DNA of 64,000 bases from Haemaphysalis longicornis. Lineage: Eukaryota; Arthropoda; Arachnida; Ixodida; Ixodidae. The stretch's first letter is position 1. Every line of letters starts with the position of its first letter. The position numbers and the translations under genes are program-made. The DNA is taken from the NCBI GenBank assembly GCA_013339765.2, contig CM023448.1, positions 285,936,817 through 286,000,816 on the forward strand, in the 5' to 3' direction. Shown here piece by piece: positions 1 to 12,623 of this stretch. Below the pieces are notes generated by a model. It had not been told where the DNA came from and did no database searches. It was given only the letters and a program-made list of their open reading frames with translations.

Positions 1-321
1 TGTCAACCGGATAAACGATGAAAAGTGTGCTAATTTGAGCCAGTCTACGCAGTGCAAGCAAAAACGGGAGCTTGACAAATTCACTTCAGTGTCCCTTTAA
101 ATGGCAGCAGCTGCAGGGCTAGCGTATCGATTGAGAAACCGCTATAAAATTTCAAACGCATGAGAACACGAAGGTACTGTAAGGTATTGCAATAGGGCCC
201 CGGCCGATGATGCAAACCCACGCCACGGCGACGATGCTGCACGAGCTATTACAGGCTCGCTGCTTTGGCTGGTTTAGTATTGACGCGGCCAGCCTTACTT
301 CGTATCCTGTAAAAATCTTAC
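1..321. other. Intron of array gene 1, left window edge
   Basis: This stretch follows the splice donor of gene 1 on the minus strand. I see no terminal C-cassette exon in it, so that exon should lie beyond the left edge. On the minus strand, positions 80-100 carry a TTAAAGGGACACTGAAG motif resembling the ends of inverted-repeat elements elsewhere in the window. It is probably an eroded element end. Confidence 0.45.
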
Positions 322-1145
322 GGTTAGCCATGCTGGCGGCGACGGAGCCGTTGGCGCTGGCGTTGCTGCTTAGCAGCCGCTCCACGTCCATCTCGGGCCT
401 ATGCTTGATGTGCTGGAACATGGCCATGTTGTCGGGTAGGCCCGCGATCACCGATTCCTCGTCTGGCTCGTTGTCGAAGAAGTACTCGTCCTCGTAGGCG
501 AGTTTGCGCCGCTTGTCGCGCTTGGCGTGTCTCGCCTTGCTCGCCGCCACCGGGTCCGCGGCCACCAACTTCTTGGCCCTGCCTCCTTTACCGTGAAATC
601 TGCGACGTCCGTGCCTGCGGCCGGGCCTCACGTCGGGCTCGAGGTCGGCGAAGTCCTCGTAATCCTCCAACTCACGCTGGTTCTTCCTGCTGAGGTCACG
701 GTACTGGTAGGCGTCCGAGCGCAGCATGTCGTAGTTGTCATCGTCACGGAAGCCGTCCGGGTCCTCCATCAGCTTGCCCGTGGGGCTGACGAACACTGGC
801 TTCTGCCTCTTCGAGATGAGCTCGTAGTCGTCGTCTTCGTCGTAGCTGCTGCGACCTCCGGTCTGCTTCGACATGTGTGCGTTCTGGTTCAGGTAGCGCC
901 GCAGCGCGCTCTGTCTCAGGTTACTGTGCACGGCTTCCCTGCGCCTGGGCTTCCTCGCCGCACTTCTGATGTGTAGCTGCGCTTTGCTCTGAGGTGCCGC
1001 GCGGTCGACTGCCTCACATTCCAGGTGGTACGCGTCTTGCAGCACGCGCTTGTAGGTCTTCAGCTGCGCGTTCACACCCGACTCCGCGATGCAGTCCGTG
1101 CCATCGAGTGACGCTGTCAGGCAGTTCTGCAGCCGAGTGACGTAC
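322..1145 (-). CDS. Array gene 1: N-cassette exon with long charged disordered tail
   Basis: This is an internal exon of the tandem Cys-cassette family; its function is unknown. The acceptor is a pyrimidine-rich tract ending cgcag (AG at 1147-1146). The donor is gtaaga at 321-316. The 824 bases run phase 1 to phase 1 (about 274 residues). After one base and seven codons come C-x9-C-x24-C, the signature shared by all seven family exons. The remaining ~230 residues are low-complexity. They have Arg/Lys clusters, acidic tyrosine patches (for example EDYEDF) and several dibasic sites, which would suit a disordered secreted or processed protein. The segment after C2 (AQLKTYKR.L) closely matches gene 6 (AQLITYKR.L), so genes 1 and 6 are the closest pair. 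The apparent upstream ATG lies in intron sequence and is not the start. The first exon and the terminal exon are not seen. Splicing is inferred from signals and family consistency. Confidence 0.75.
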
Positions 1146-1472
1146 CTGCGACGGGGGAGGAAAAAGTGAAATAGCATGCCCGCACAATGCACTCGCGAAC
1201 TGCAAGCCAGGTAACCGACCATGGAGGCGGCAAAGCGCCGATACCCTGGCCGTGCAGGGCATGAAACCGATCGTGTTGTGCGGTGCGCTTTGGCAGCGAG
1301 GTGACCCGAACCCGCTGGGGGTCAGTGTTCTCCCTGTGCCGTGAATGTAATCCGAGAATCGCAAGCTGCGGCTTAGCACACCCCGGCTGTGAGGTGAAGC
1401 CAACTTGGTGCTCGAGTTCACGGTACTCATTTCTTCCCAAGGCCAAGAAATGTGTGAAAGCGATAACAACTG

Positions 1473-4365
1473 CTTTTTTCTTTTTTTTATTCACTAACAA
1501 CTTGTACAAAATACGTGACACAAACTGTTGGGCCAATAGCCGAAGCTAGTTTAGGCCCATTACATAAATACACAATACAGCAGCAAACATTATACCGGTG
1601 AGTGAAAAGATACTGATTACAAAACACCGCACGAAAACCAAATAATAACAAAAAATTGAACATAACAAAAGGAACCCGGGTTCATGCGATGTTGGATAGG
1701 TAGTACCTTTTTAGTGCAAATACAAAGTTATTAGCTGTTTTTATTTCTATAGGTAAAGTGTTCCAAACTTTTGCTCCGTAATATTGTAGTAGCCGTTGAC
1801 CATAGGTATTTCGGGTTACAGGCAAGTTAAAATGCACGTTACTTGCATTCCTAGTGTTCCTTGTGTACGCAACACAAACAAATTTATTGAAAAAGGATGG
1901 CATTGGAGAATGATTTTGTTGACAACTATACAGACCTTCATTTCACGGACAAGCAAGAATGGAAGTATTTGAAGCTCAGAGAATAACGGACGGCTGCGAA
2001 CACAAGAGTTAGAAAATGTCATAATACGTAATGCTCGTTTTTGAAGGCGCACGATGGGATCTAAATACGTTTGATATGTGAATGCCCAAGATTCGCAACA
2101 ATATGTCAAGTGACAATGAAAGAGTGAGTAGTAAATAACCTTCAGAATTGAGATACTGAAGTACGTTCTACTTCTTAAAAGGGCGAAACAGGACGATGCA
2201 AGTTTAGAGGAGATCATTTGTATATGCCCTTTCCAGTTCATATGGCAGTCCAGAGTCACGCCTAGATATTTGATGGAATCAACTTGCTCCAGCAAACAAC
2301 CATTGAAATATATTTTCATGGAGTCTCCATCAAATTGTCTATGCGGGGTACGGAAAAAGCATATACTTTGTTTTCGAACTGTTTAGAGTTAATTTATGCC
2401 CGTTAAGCCAATTTGATAATCGCAACAACTCATGATTTATCGCACTTGCTACATGTTCAGCTGATTTACCACTCACTATAATTGCGGTTTCGTCCGCATA
2501 CATTATAACCTTGGATGATGTCAAATACGTAGAAAGGTCGTTAACGTACAGGGAAAATAGCACCGGACCGAGGACCGAGCCCTGAGGGATACCTGTTGAT
2601 ATTTCTAATTGTGATGATGAAACATCGGCAACAGAAATATACTGTTTGCGATTGGACAAGTAGCTGGAGAAGAATTCTAGGGTGCGTCCCTGAAACCCGT
2701 AGTTTTCTAAGATTTCCAAGAAATCGAGTGCGTTACGGAGTCGAAGGCCTTTTTGAGGTCAAGAAAAACCACACCCGCTATTTCGCTGTTATGTAAGGAG
2801 GAGTACACTTCTTGAGTTGATGCCATTACAGCAGAGGACGTGGACCTATTTGTAGTAAATCCATGTTAGGCTGACGTTATAATTTTATTATGTTCTGTGT
2901 ATTTTCGTAGACGAACAGAGATAAGCTTTTCAAACACAGTGTTTATAACGCTCAATGCGGATATTGGCCGATAACTGGCTGGTTCATTACGGTCACCGCT
3001 TTTAAAAATTGGTGACACCCTTGCTACTTTTAGGTTGTCAGGGTATACCCCTTTAATTATGGCATAATTAAACAGACGAAGTAATTGAGGCCCAAGTACA
3101 TCAATATTCTCCTTCAGTACACGAACGGTTATACCATCATGACCGGCGGCTTTCCTGTCTGCCAGCATTGATATCACGTTCACAATTTCAGGATAGTCAA
3201 TTTCGTCAATTGTAAAGGAGCATAACATCGCGTTGCCGCTTGCATCCCATTGCGTCGAAGGAACCTGGCTAGCTAAGTGCGACCCTATGGTAGTAAAGTA
3301 TGAATTAAATTTTTCTACGGTACTAGTATCAACTGAGTCTGGAATGACAGATATTTTAGTGGGTTTGCCTACAACGTTATTGATAACATCCCACATTTTT
3401 TCAGCATTGCCTTGCGCTTGCTGCACCTGTGAAGTATAGTATTCTTTCTTTCTTTTTCTTATCATATCGACCACTTTGTTCCTAACGAGTCGGAATTGCT
3501 GCGCGCAGAAGTCGTTCTGTTTATGTAGCTTCCATTTACGATACCACGCGTTTCGTTCTTTTATGGCGTTCAGTATGGGCTTTGTCATCCACGGGCAGAG
3601 TGGCTGCTCGTACTTGCAGTTATGGTGGGTTGTGCAGCTGGAAATTATGGACGATGAAGAACTAACAAAGTTTAAATACTCTGTATGCACGTCTTCAGAC
3701 AAGATGTCATGGTAGTGCGTGTTTTGAAGCTTACTGCGCAGCTGGGCATAATTGATCCTCGCATTCGTAGTAGGTTTCTTGTTATCGGGAGCGGCCTTAT
3801 CAGTGCGAAGCAAAGCAAACACAGGGGAATGGTCGCTAACGCTTTCATCGTAAACGCCAGCAAAGACTGAGTCCTTGTTACTCAAAATATGGTCAATGGT
3901 CGTGGCGGTATTTTTTGTGATTCTGGTAGGCACATTAATCAGGTTATAAAAACTATATGACTGCAGAAGTAATGTATAATCAATGTTTTGTCCCGCTGAG
4001 GTGTCAATGTTAAAGTCACCTGTAATTAGTATAGGATGCTTATTGCCGAAGCTCAAAACGTTGAGAATATTTTCCATTCTGTCAAGGAAGAGCGGTACGC
4101 TAGAACTAGGAGGTCGATAGACGACGCCTACAACTGTTCCAGATGTTAGTGTTACGAATATGGTTTCTGAGACATCGTCAATAACCGATACATCCTGTCT
4201 AACGTTATACAGCACGGAAGACTTGATAAGAAGTGCTACTCCACCACCACGCGATGATGTATCCCTACAAGATGACAGGAAATTATACCCATGGAAAGAA
4301 ATATGCTCGCCGTTCTTTGCGTCGTCGCTGTCTTCACGAATTACCTTGAGGCAGGGAGCAGCGAG
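1473..4365 (-). mobile_element. 5'-truncated non-LTR retrotransposon (LINE, CR1/Jockey-like group)
   Basis: The element lies on the minus strand. Its 3' end is an A-rich tail (T-rich in plus, 1473-1489) next to an AATAAA signal around 1486-1492. It encodes an apurinic-type endonuclease followed by a reverse transcriptase. The 5' end near 4365 starts within the endonuclease domain, as is typical of incomplete reverse transcription. It sits about 330 bp upstream of the gene 1 N-cassette exon, that is, within that gene's upstream intron. No clear target-site duplication was found. Confidence 0.8.
1682..4345 (-). pseudogene. Broken LINE endonuclease-reverse transcriptase ORF
   Basis: The reading is split over several frames. 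About 4345-2866 carries the end of the endonuclease (RGGGVALL, GDFNIDT, DHSPVF) and the RT fingers (KAAGHDGIT, SYRPISAL). About 2719-2339 carries the RT palm (GIPQGSVLGP and YADE where active elements have YADD). About 2319-1682 carries the thumb and C-terminal region. Frameshifts near 2860 and 2330 and the altered palm motif indicate that it is inactive. Length and domain order fit the C-terminal three quarters of a CR1/Jockey-type ORF2; the clade is an inference. Confidence 0.8.
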
Positions 4366-6104
4366 AAAAAAAAATCATGCAAAAAACTAGCTTTTTACCC
4401 TGTTTTTTTTTTTACGAGGTTTAGTTACACAACTGCTACACTGGTTGCAATGAATAAAGTGATGCCGTAATTTCCCCCTATCCGAAACCAGCAATGGAAC
4501 GGCATGAGCAATTAGGTTATTGGGCAGAAAGCCTGTTTCTTTGCACATGGCGTGCACAGCTTGATCAGGCGAGCCAATCTCATTTGCATTCAATCTACCT
4601 GACAACATTACTTCGCAAAACAAGTGCCTTACCGAATGTAATGAACTCATGGGCAAGTTAACTGGTCGAGCGAGCCATAGTGTTCTTTCCCGAGTCGACC
4701 TAACTAATGCCAGGCGCCGTAGGGCACCAAGGCAGAAAGGCAGTATCGTGACGCCCTCGGTTCCGGACCAGTGACGCAGTTTCATACTGCGGCGGTCGTA
4801 CAAAAAGTACCGAGCGTCTGGTACCGAGCGCTTTACCGACTGCGAAATCATTGCGAAGTAACTGCGCTACCGGCTATGCCCCAGCAACCTAAAAGGACCC
4901 GTCGAAAGAAACACGGAACAACCTCGTGCACTGAACTCGCACTAAGGGTCAAATGCCTCATGTGGCACGATGGTGAGTGACATCAGTTATTTGCAGTACA
5001 GAGAAGCAACGCGACAGCGTCATGCTTGGTTTCATAAAGAAATCTCGGTGGTGTTGCTGGTCAGAAGAGCAACTCACAACCATCCCTCGTAGGATTGGCC
5101 AACCTATTGAATGGGCATCAGGCAAACCCGGCGGTCACCTGGGGCTCCGAACAAAAGCTATAAAAACCGTGGCATAGTTTGGTGCTAGTACGCAGGTTTA
5201 TGTGATTTAATTGCCCAACGGGCTTTGAACCACAGGAAAAAAGCTCAGTTTCTCAGCTACTAGTTGACGGCGTTACTAAAAATGGATGCAATATTGATGC
5301 TTTGCCATCCCGTCAGCGAATCTGTTATGTTTGGGAACCCCATGCCCAGCGACAGCCTGCCCATTTATCCAGTTCTCTTATCTTGGAGCGTACTGCGAAG
5401 TGGTTCACTATTTTTGGTAATGTCACGTGCCAGCTACTGACGTACACGCGTATGTTTTGTTCTGTCCTGCCTTATGACGACACGAATGACGCCTATCCTC
5501 CTCAAATTGCGCCACGTGCCCAAATTCACCTCGAACATCCCACCTTCTAGCTGTTAGAGTAACTGGAACCGCAGTGGTCTGTCATAGCTCCTTGATAATT
5601 TTGATATTGATCATCTATAGAAAGACCTGAGTCGTGGTTGTGTACGGCTGCCGTGCTCGATCAACGTACATAATAGGCGTTGCTGAGCTCAAGGAATTCT
5701 TCGCATTCCGTTCCTTGTAAGCGTGATGCGTGTTTTTAACCGACCACCTACTGGCGCTGTCTTGCGAAATCTGCCTTAACAGTGATTGTCCTTGTCTTGC
5801 CTCTCCTCGTGTGTAGCGTGTTTTTCACTGGTTTTTCCCTGAACATGAGCGATGACCGAGTTCCTTGTCCGGATATTGCAGACCGTCTCGGTGATTTTGA
5901 AGGCATGGCTGGTAAAAAGCGGTGTGGCACGCGTAGTACTGCAGACATAGGTAGCAGTCGGCTAAGATCGTGCACGCAAAGTCCACGAGTGTTTTGCAGC
6001 CTTATTATATGTCGTACTCGACAGAAATAACGCCACTTGAAAGGGGGTGTACTAGTGACGTGCTGCTGCCCTCTTGTAGACGTCAGGCTCGCATGCACGC
6101 AGCC
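4366..6104. other. No recognised gene
   Basis: A minus-strand reading frame at 4851-4387 encodes 154 residues with a Cys-rich end (CNQCSSC). It lacks the family spacing and convincing splice signals, so I do not call it. The plus strand has short open frames without recognisable domains. Homopolymer runs occur near 4366 and 4400. Presumably this is intergenic sequence and old repeat between genes 1 and 2. Confidence 0.4.
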
Positions 6105-6310
6105 CTACGCTACCGTTCCCACAGAGGGTGCGTTATTTTGAGCGCAGTAGGACACGTACCCGCAGGCTACACCAATGGTCAGCTTGCCGTTCATGTGGCC
6201 GTCGATGGTGTTTTGGAACTGAAGGGCACAGGTGAGGGCTCGCTTCATCACCGACGTGTGCTTACATTTGGACTTCATGTGGGGTCCGAGTGCCTGGATA
6301 CTCATTGACG
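6105..6310 (-). CDS. Array gene 2: terminal C-cassette exon
   Basis: This is the last exon of gene 2. The acceptor is a pyrimidine-rich tract ending accag (AG at 6312-6311). The exon is 206 bases: two bases completing a split codon, then 67 codons and a TAG stop at 6107-6105. It carries the C-cassette motif C-x11-C with ALQFQ immediately after the second Cys, and two further cysteines (CGYVSYC) near the end. The same C-x11-C-x-[ILV]-x-[FYM] pattern occurs in the terminal exons of genes 3, 4 and 5. Joining to the donor at 8106 gives a Ser codon in frame. Function unknown. Confidence 0.72.
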
Positions 6311-8105
6311 CTGGTAAAAAAGAAACGGGAAAAGTATGCTTATGAATTGCTTATTGGCGCAAATATAATTTGATGGTTTTTATTTAGAACATTAAATCCA
6401 TTTCGGAGATCAGCGAATGTGCGCTCTGTGTTGTCAATGCACACCAAGGTGGCTGCTTACCATGGTTACGTATTTACTTAAAATATGAATTGTTTTCGCA
6501 CTGAGGGTGGAAAATGTTTTTCTAGTTTAGTCGAGATAAACCCGCTCTGGCGGCTGGATTGTGTGCGGGAAGTCGAGTCACTTAGAAAACCGCTGACTGG
6601 AAACAAAACGCCTTACACCGCCCCCCCCTCCCCCCTCCCTCACACACACAAAAAAGCCAAAATTACCGAGGGCAGGACAATATCCAGCAAAAAAAAAAAA
6701 GTTTACAGCATTGATTAAGTACGGTAGTCTGCAACAAAAACATTGGAAAGCTGTGAGCTGAAAGCTAACATCTGGTGATTAGGGGTGTCAATCATGACAG
6801 TTGTTTAATTCGAAGGTTTCTCGGGTTGCTGTATCTGCTCCTTTCGTTGCAAATGTCGCCGAAAGACGATAGTCGACTGGCGCCCTTGCGAAGTGAAGGT
6901 CTCCCTTCTCTTTCCCGCTCACCTCTCATGCTGTTCCTTTCCCGTCCCGTTCCTCATAAGATAATATGGGAGGAACGAGGTTTGCTCAAATCAATTTAAA
7001 TTTACCGCGTTCTACTCCTCCAAGTCGGGTGTCTCGATGCCAGCGCTGCCGTACAACGGAGACGCGCGTGAATTGAGGCACTCTACTACAACATTTATTC
7101 AACCACGATGCCCTACTTCCCGTGTGTTCCAAGCGGAACGTGGATACCATCTAGTGGAACCATTCGTTGCAATGGCCGTTCGATTTCTTAAATGCCGCCA
7201 GGAGGGAGCGCTGGCAACAGCAGGCGACGGTTTTCTGCCTTTGATTTAGTATTTTATTTGCTATCGAAAAAACCAGGTCTCGTGAATTTTTTTAAAAAAT
7301 CATGTTCTTGTTTAACAATGTTGACAAGTGTATGAAAACTGACACCGGACTCAGACGTTTATATTTGGCTGTGAGCACATGACTATTGCGCAGATTATAT
7401 TTCGCTTTGGCCGGGTGGCTGAATCGAGTCTCAGACACAGACACAGACCAAAATTTCTGCGTTTAAGTAGCACAATGTTAAGGGGGAAGTAGATTTTTAA
7501 GAGTTTCGTTTCGTCAGCACTCGTTACAGTGTGATGGACGAGCAAGGTCGCAGGTAGGAACTGCTTAAACTACTCCGTGCGTGACTCATCTAAATACATA
7601 CGCTGCGCAGGGTCATCCTACTCATTTGAGAAATAAAAAATGTTAGCAGTTAATTCTGGTGCAAAATCCCATATTTCAAATTAACCGCTAAAAGCTTTTA
7701 GAAAATTTATTAAAACACTAACTGCCATGCCGCGCAGTAATGAAGTTATATTTATAGAAAACTATTTGTTTCTAGTCAGCCAACGTCGCTGTTCCTGTCA
7801 TGATTTTTTCCGATATGCGTTGAATCTTACGGATCCGCCTTCAACGACCTTGCTGAGTTGTGTGCGCATATTTTATATGCGTATAGTAACAGCTACGGGC
7901 GCTATATTAAGCACAAAGGCAGAGAAAGTTTATTCAAATGAATGTTTGACTGGTCCCCGACTGAAGGAGGGGGCCATCTGTTTCGTGATTTTACCGGAGC
8001 CAATGTCCGGCGTACGGCGTACAGGCCCGTGTTCGGTCCCTTTTACCGGTACCAGCGGAAGTCCCTTTCGTCATGTGTGGTGCTATAAACTTGAACAATA
8101 CTTAC
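6311..8105 (-). other. Gene 2 intron (1.8 kb)
   Basis: The interval lies between a gtaagt donor (8105-8100) and the acceptor at 6312-6311. It has C-rich and CA-rich simple tracts near 6617-6655 and a poly-A run near 6690. I see no other gene in it. Confidence 0.55.
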
Positions 8106-8245
8106 AGACGTTCAGAGCGCAGATATGACGCTTGTCACTCGTGGCGTGCTTAACAAATTCCCGGGCGTGGTCGAATAGCTTGTGATTTACGCACTTCGTT
8201 TTGTGCTCAGCAATGGCGATGCATCTGTGGACGTCTTGGGCGTAG
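8106..8245 (-). CDS. Array gene 2: N-cassette exon (compact)
   Basis: Internal exon of the Cys-cassette family. The acceptor ends gttccag (AG at 8247-8246) and the donor is a perfect gtaagt at 8105-8100. Its 140 bases run phase 1 to phase 1 and are the same length as the equivalent exon of gene 7. It has seven codons, then C-x9-C-x23-C, with almost nothing after the third Cys. Gene 2 is therefore a compact member (about 115 residues without the unseen first exon). The cassette is probably helical. The partner terminal exon is at 6105-6310. Start codon and signal peptide exon were not found. Confidence 0.76.
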
Positions 8246-10309
8246 CTGGAACAAAGTAAACGGGCGGTAATGAAACGCGTTAAAGGGGCCCTGCAATGGG
8301 ACTCCTTCGCTTTCCCTAGGAAGCACTGTGACAGCTGCATTCGGCGCAAACAGCCCCCACTGCACGTTGGCTAACTGCAGCACTTGTCGCTGCTTTGCTG
8401 CTGTTGCGGTTTTCGAAGCGGTTAAAGCAATGTTTTTTTTTTTTCTTCTTTTCAACTGAGAGGAAGCTGGCCGTCCGAATAGTCCGATAAGAAATAAAGA
8501 GGGTAAAATATTTCCAGCAAAGAAGTTTCTCTGTCGTGTACGCGTAGAGCAGTAATATTTGACTGCGTTATTCTGTAGCAACCTAACCTAAGTACTGGAC
8601 CTGCTTGACCATCTTAGTAGAAGCGCTTCAAACGTCACAAAAAATGCTTTGCAGGAGCCCTTCAAGGTGAACAATTTAGTCGATTACTCAGCCGTTGTTT
8701 GACATGTCCTTAACATAACGCTTGTCCCAAGCATCGATTAAAATTTCGCTACTTCGCTATGGTTGGCCCTAACACCATAATGACGAGGTGGTCAAGTAAT
8801 GGCGATAGTGAGAAAACGTGCAGACGCGCGCGCCTTAACCGTCGAGGTCTCCGGTAATCTTGCACTAAAACCAGCAATTATTAGAGCATGGCAAGTAGTT
8901 TGGCTCGTTCCCTTGACTGTAACGGTAAATTAGAGTATTACCTGCATAATTTGTCTGAATTGGGACACCTCGTCGGTTACAAAAATACATTTCGTGCAGC
9001 ATGAAAGTCCAAGAAAAGCTTTGTTTATGTAACTAAAAAACGATAACTCGGTGCAAAAACAAAATCCCGTTTTTCTAGTGTGAAAATAAGGTGAACTTTT
9101 ATCGTCTGCGGTTGTACTAAGAACGCTGCCTTTTGTGCAAATGTAGCGGCACAAGAAAACACCTGGTTTCGCGCTTTACTGAGTGGGCCGGTGCGTTGTT
9201 CATCCGGTAGTGCTGTTGAGGGGTGCTACAGACGCCGGGGTGCTGTCCGGGCACTGTAGCCGCAAGAACAAGTCTAACAAAGTCCACTCGTACCGTAAGT
9301 AAAGCTAAAGCTGTACGTTCCAGTCCATAAAGGAAAGCAAATAGCTCGCGATGGTACTTAGATTTCACGCATAGCTGTGCACTTCCCGTTGAAGTTCGTC
9401 CGCTCTGGTCCCAAAGGTAACCGCCCTTTAATAAAGGCCTGAATACGTATTGATCGCGCTACGTCTGCAGTTGGCTGCAGCCCGTCAATGGTGGCCGCTA
9501 GATGGCATCCATTGAGCTTTCAACGCCCGCAGCGTCCTGCACGGTGCCTCCACTGAAGTCAATACCCAGCCAGTATAAATATTTACACCTCTCACCATTC
9601 CCACGTTCGCTGCACAGCCCTATGACGTTAAATGAAACGAATTTTAAGACCACGGATGGGGCTGTGAATTACATGGGAGCCTAATGGAGGTACTAAGAAT
9701 TGGTAGAAAGGTCACCGCACTATTCGTTCACTTTTCGAACCGCCGCGCTGGGGTCGCACAAGCTAACGTCACGTTGTATAATACAGCTATTGGTTGCAGC
9801 TGAAGCCCTTAACTTCCCTCCCTCCCCGCGAACCGAAAACATTGGTCCCTCACGAAAAAAAAAAAAAAAAGAGGCCCGCCCGTGGTTGCAGCACTTATGT
9901 CTACGACTTGCACACTCCGCAGTAACTGGGCGAGGCCCACTTTTCACCGAGAATATTAGACTGCAAAATGGTGTGTACATGGTCACCCCTGCCAGGCTGA
10001 TCGCCACCGTTCGCACATGTCTTGATCGCTACGCCACGTGATGTGCGGTGCGCGGCAGGGAGCTTTGACCGTTTCTCTAACCTTCTTATGCCCGCGCCTT
10101 TTTGAGACTATAACTGCAACCGCACCTTTTATAACAACTCAGTTTGCACCAAAAATGACGCGCAATTTTGTTACTTCGACCCTAACCTGGAGCGTCCGGG
10201 GAGAACTTCAGCCGTTTTAAAATCCTCCGATTCTTAGCGGTCGCTGAAATAACCTTGCCGGAGTTTATTTTTGGGCCGCAGACACTTTTGTTGCTGAGTA
10301 AAGCTATGC
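8246..10309. other. No recognised gene; diverged repeat at its right side
   Basis: A TAAAGGGGCCCTG motif at about 8280-8292 looks like an isolated inverted-repeat element end. From about 9900 to 10250 the plus strand resembles 12780-13000 (shared stretch around GATCGCCACC, TTCGCAC, CGTGATG), so both are diverged copies of one unnamed repeat. A poly-A run lies at 9856-9871. I found no convincing first exon for gene 2 here. Confidence 0.4.
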
Positions 10310-10443
10310 TCACCTGCATACATCGGAAGCTCCAGACCATACCGATCGCGTGTGTTCATCAGACAAAGAGAAGTACGTCACGCAACACATCATAATCTTC
10401 TTCAATGCCAATGCTTGATTACACTCTTCGAAGTTTAGAGGAC
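10310..10443 (-). CDS. Array gene 3: terminal C-cassette exon
   Basis: This is a small exon found by following the family pattern; it has no start codon of its own. The acceptor is a strong pyrimidine tract, ttttccttttcag (AG at 10445-10444). The exon is 134 bases: two bases, 43 codons and TGA at 10312-10310. It shows C-x11-C followed by CVTYF, then a final Cys one residue before the stop (DVCR end). This parallels gene 4, whose exon ends DACK. Joined to the donor at 14585 it gives a Ser codon in frame. The 4.1-kb intron between them holds a LINE fragment. Function unknown. Confidence 0.72.
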
Positions 10444-10904
10444 CTGAAAAGGAAAATCAAATTTATACTCTCAGCACACAAAAAAGAAAAACAAAGTCAT
10501 TTGTATACCTAATAGAGAATGCTTCTTGAACATACTGAGATACGACTGTCACGAAATTTTTGTTATGCGTTACGGTGTTGGACAACGAAAACAACAAGTC
10601 AAGGGACGAACCATTCGTACGGTGGCGTATTACCCAACAAAGCTGTTTCGGTTTCGGTTTCATTTGGTTGCACACATTCAGGAAACAAGCACACATTCAG
10701 GAAACAAGAAGTGCGAGGACACGTCAGCACTTTTGGTAGGTTGTGAGGGCGAAAGCAGTTGTCCAGCTGCCCAGATTCTGCCGTCTGAGACCCTTTGTTT
10801 TGCGATCCGCCTTAGCGCTTTCAAGCGGCGTAGATCGGTCTCCTAGACATTGCGCCGCTGCTCGATCCTGCAGCCACGTAATAGGAAAAATGGTGACGAT
10901 GGGA

Positions 10905-12616
10905 GGAGGAGGAATAAACTTTATTGCAGTATGCAATTTAGGGGCGCGTGGTGACCACTGGGCGGCAGCACGTTCCACCAAGGCTTTCTGGACCCTGGGG
11001 TCAGAGCCGCCCAACGCGGCCTCCCATCGATCAACAGAGGGGATTAGGGGTTAGGGGTTTCGAGGGCATGCCCACATAGCGTGGCAGATGGTGTCGACAT
11101 CTCTGCAGTGGGGGCATAGGGGTTATGGGTACTGATCGGGGTATATGCGATAAAGGCGTGCGCGGCACGGGTATTAGCTTGAAGAAGCCGCGACAACCGT
11201 TCTTTCTTTGTAGAAAGTGAGAAGTGTGCTGGAGGGTACTTTTGGCGGAGGAGGCGGTAGTGCGCGGTGCGGTGATAGCCGCGTACGTAATAAGGCTATC
11301 TCGAGTGGATTGCGCTCCGTGGTTAGGGGTAACAGAAGTGCCTGCTCGGACAGTAAGATCTCGAGCTGCTGCATGGGCCGCCTCGTTACCGCGTAAGCCA
11401 GTGTGGGCAGGTGTCCACACGAGCTTCACGGGCGTTCTGTGGGGACTACGCAGAAGAATTTAAGAGCTTTTGCTGATATGCGCTCTCGGGCAAAGTTCCG
11501 TATAGCAGATTGTGAATCGGACAAGATGACTTTTGGGTTAGGGCTCTGAGAAAGGGCTAGCGCTATTGCCGCTTCTTCCGCCTCAGTAGGTAAGTGGGTG
11601 CGGATAGTGAGAGATGTGAGTAGGGGGGGGGGGGGGGGGGGAGTTAGGACTGCTGATGACCGCCAAGGCATAGGCTGTGTGATTTCGGTAGCTAGCGGCA
11701 TCCACATAGTGGGTTGTCGGTTTGATAGGGTATTTTTCTGCCAGGTAACGAGCGCGTTGTTCCCTTCGAGCAACGTGGTTTGTGGGGTGCATGTTGCGGG
11801 GTAGCGGCGGGTTAGGATATTCTCTCGAATGGTAGGGGGAATCGGGTGGGCATAATTAGTGGGGATGCCGATGTGTAATCGGCGGAGAATTGTTAGTCCC
11901 GCAGGGGATGATGCTAGACGGGAGTATTGATTCACTAGATGGGCCTCAATAAGTTCCTCAGCGGCATTGTGGATACCAAGTTGTTCTAGTTTGCAGTGGA
12001 AGTACTGTGAGGTACCTGTGGGGCGACTCAGTAGACTTTACGAAACAGGCGGTTTACTTTGTCAAGTTCTGCACGGGTGGGACTGAGGTACGGGAGGGAG
12101 AAGGTGGGGCGACTGATAATGAAAGCTTGAAAGAAGCGTAGGCGTTCCGCCTTCTTGAGGCTCTGATGCCAGGGAGCGATGCGTCGGAGGAGGCCAATGG
12201 TTTGAGTGATTTGGGCGTTTAGTTGAGAGAGGTATTAGAAGTTCGCGAGATTTTGTTGTATTGAGAGCCCTAGTACCTTTATCCGGGGCACCGTAGGAAT
12301 TTTGCTCTGGCCGAGAGTTATAGTGATGGTACGAGGGCTGGGGGGCTTAATGCGAGGCGGGTGGAGAATTAACAGCTCGGATTTCGCTGCGAACAAGTGA
12401 GCCCTGCTTGAGTCGCGGCAGCGAGGACCATGTTTGCACCGGTTTGAAGTGTTTCTTCAATCTGGGCATCGCTTCCTCCAGAAGTTCAAAGGGTAATGTC
12501 GTCCGCGTACAAACTGTGTCGAAGGTAAGGTATTTGAGAAAGCTGCTGCGGAAGTTGGAGGAGGGCTATGTTGAAGATCAAGGGTGACAACACTGGTCCT
12601 TGAGGGGTTCATATAT
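10905..12616 (-). mobile_element. 5'-truncated LINE fragment with RT palm and RNase H (I/R1-like)
   Basis: A minus-strand insertion flanked by perfect 7-bp duplications GATGGGA (10898-10904 and 12617-12623). The 5' end begins in the RT palm (PQGPVLSPLIFNI, then YADDITL followed by an in-frame stop). The middle continues the thumb region. The 3' part carries an RNase H domain with DSQSAI around 11510 and WTPAH.G..GNE.A around 11410. The 3' terminus is an AATAAAGTTTATTCC-like sequence ending in a GGAGG-rich (plus-strand) tract. A plus-strand run of 18 G lies at about 11624-11641. RNase H downstream of RT suggests the I/R1-type lineages. It is inactive through truncation, stops and frameshifts. 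It lies in gene 3's intron. Confidence 0.85.
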
Positions 12617-12623
12617 GATGGGA

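Noticed and set aside
4387..4851. Minus-strand 154-residue frame with CNQCSSC end
   Set aside because: It was considered as another family exon, but it lacks C-x9-C or C-x11-C spacing and a good acceptor in the right phase.
8948..9010. Possible small hydrophobic exon (FLGLSCCTKC) upstream of gene 2
   Set aside because: Its donor is phase 0, which does not fit the phase-1 acceptor of gene 2, and there is no initiating ATG.
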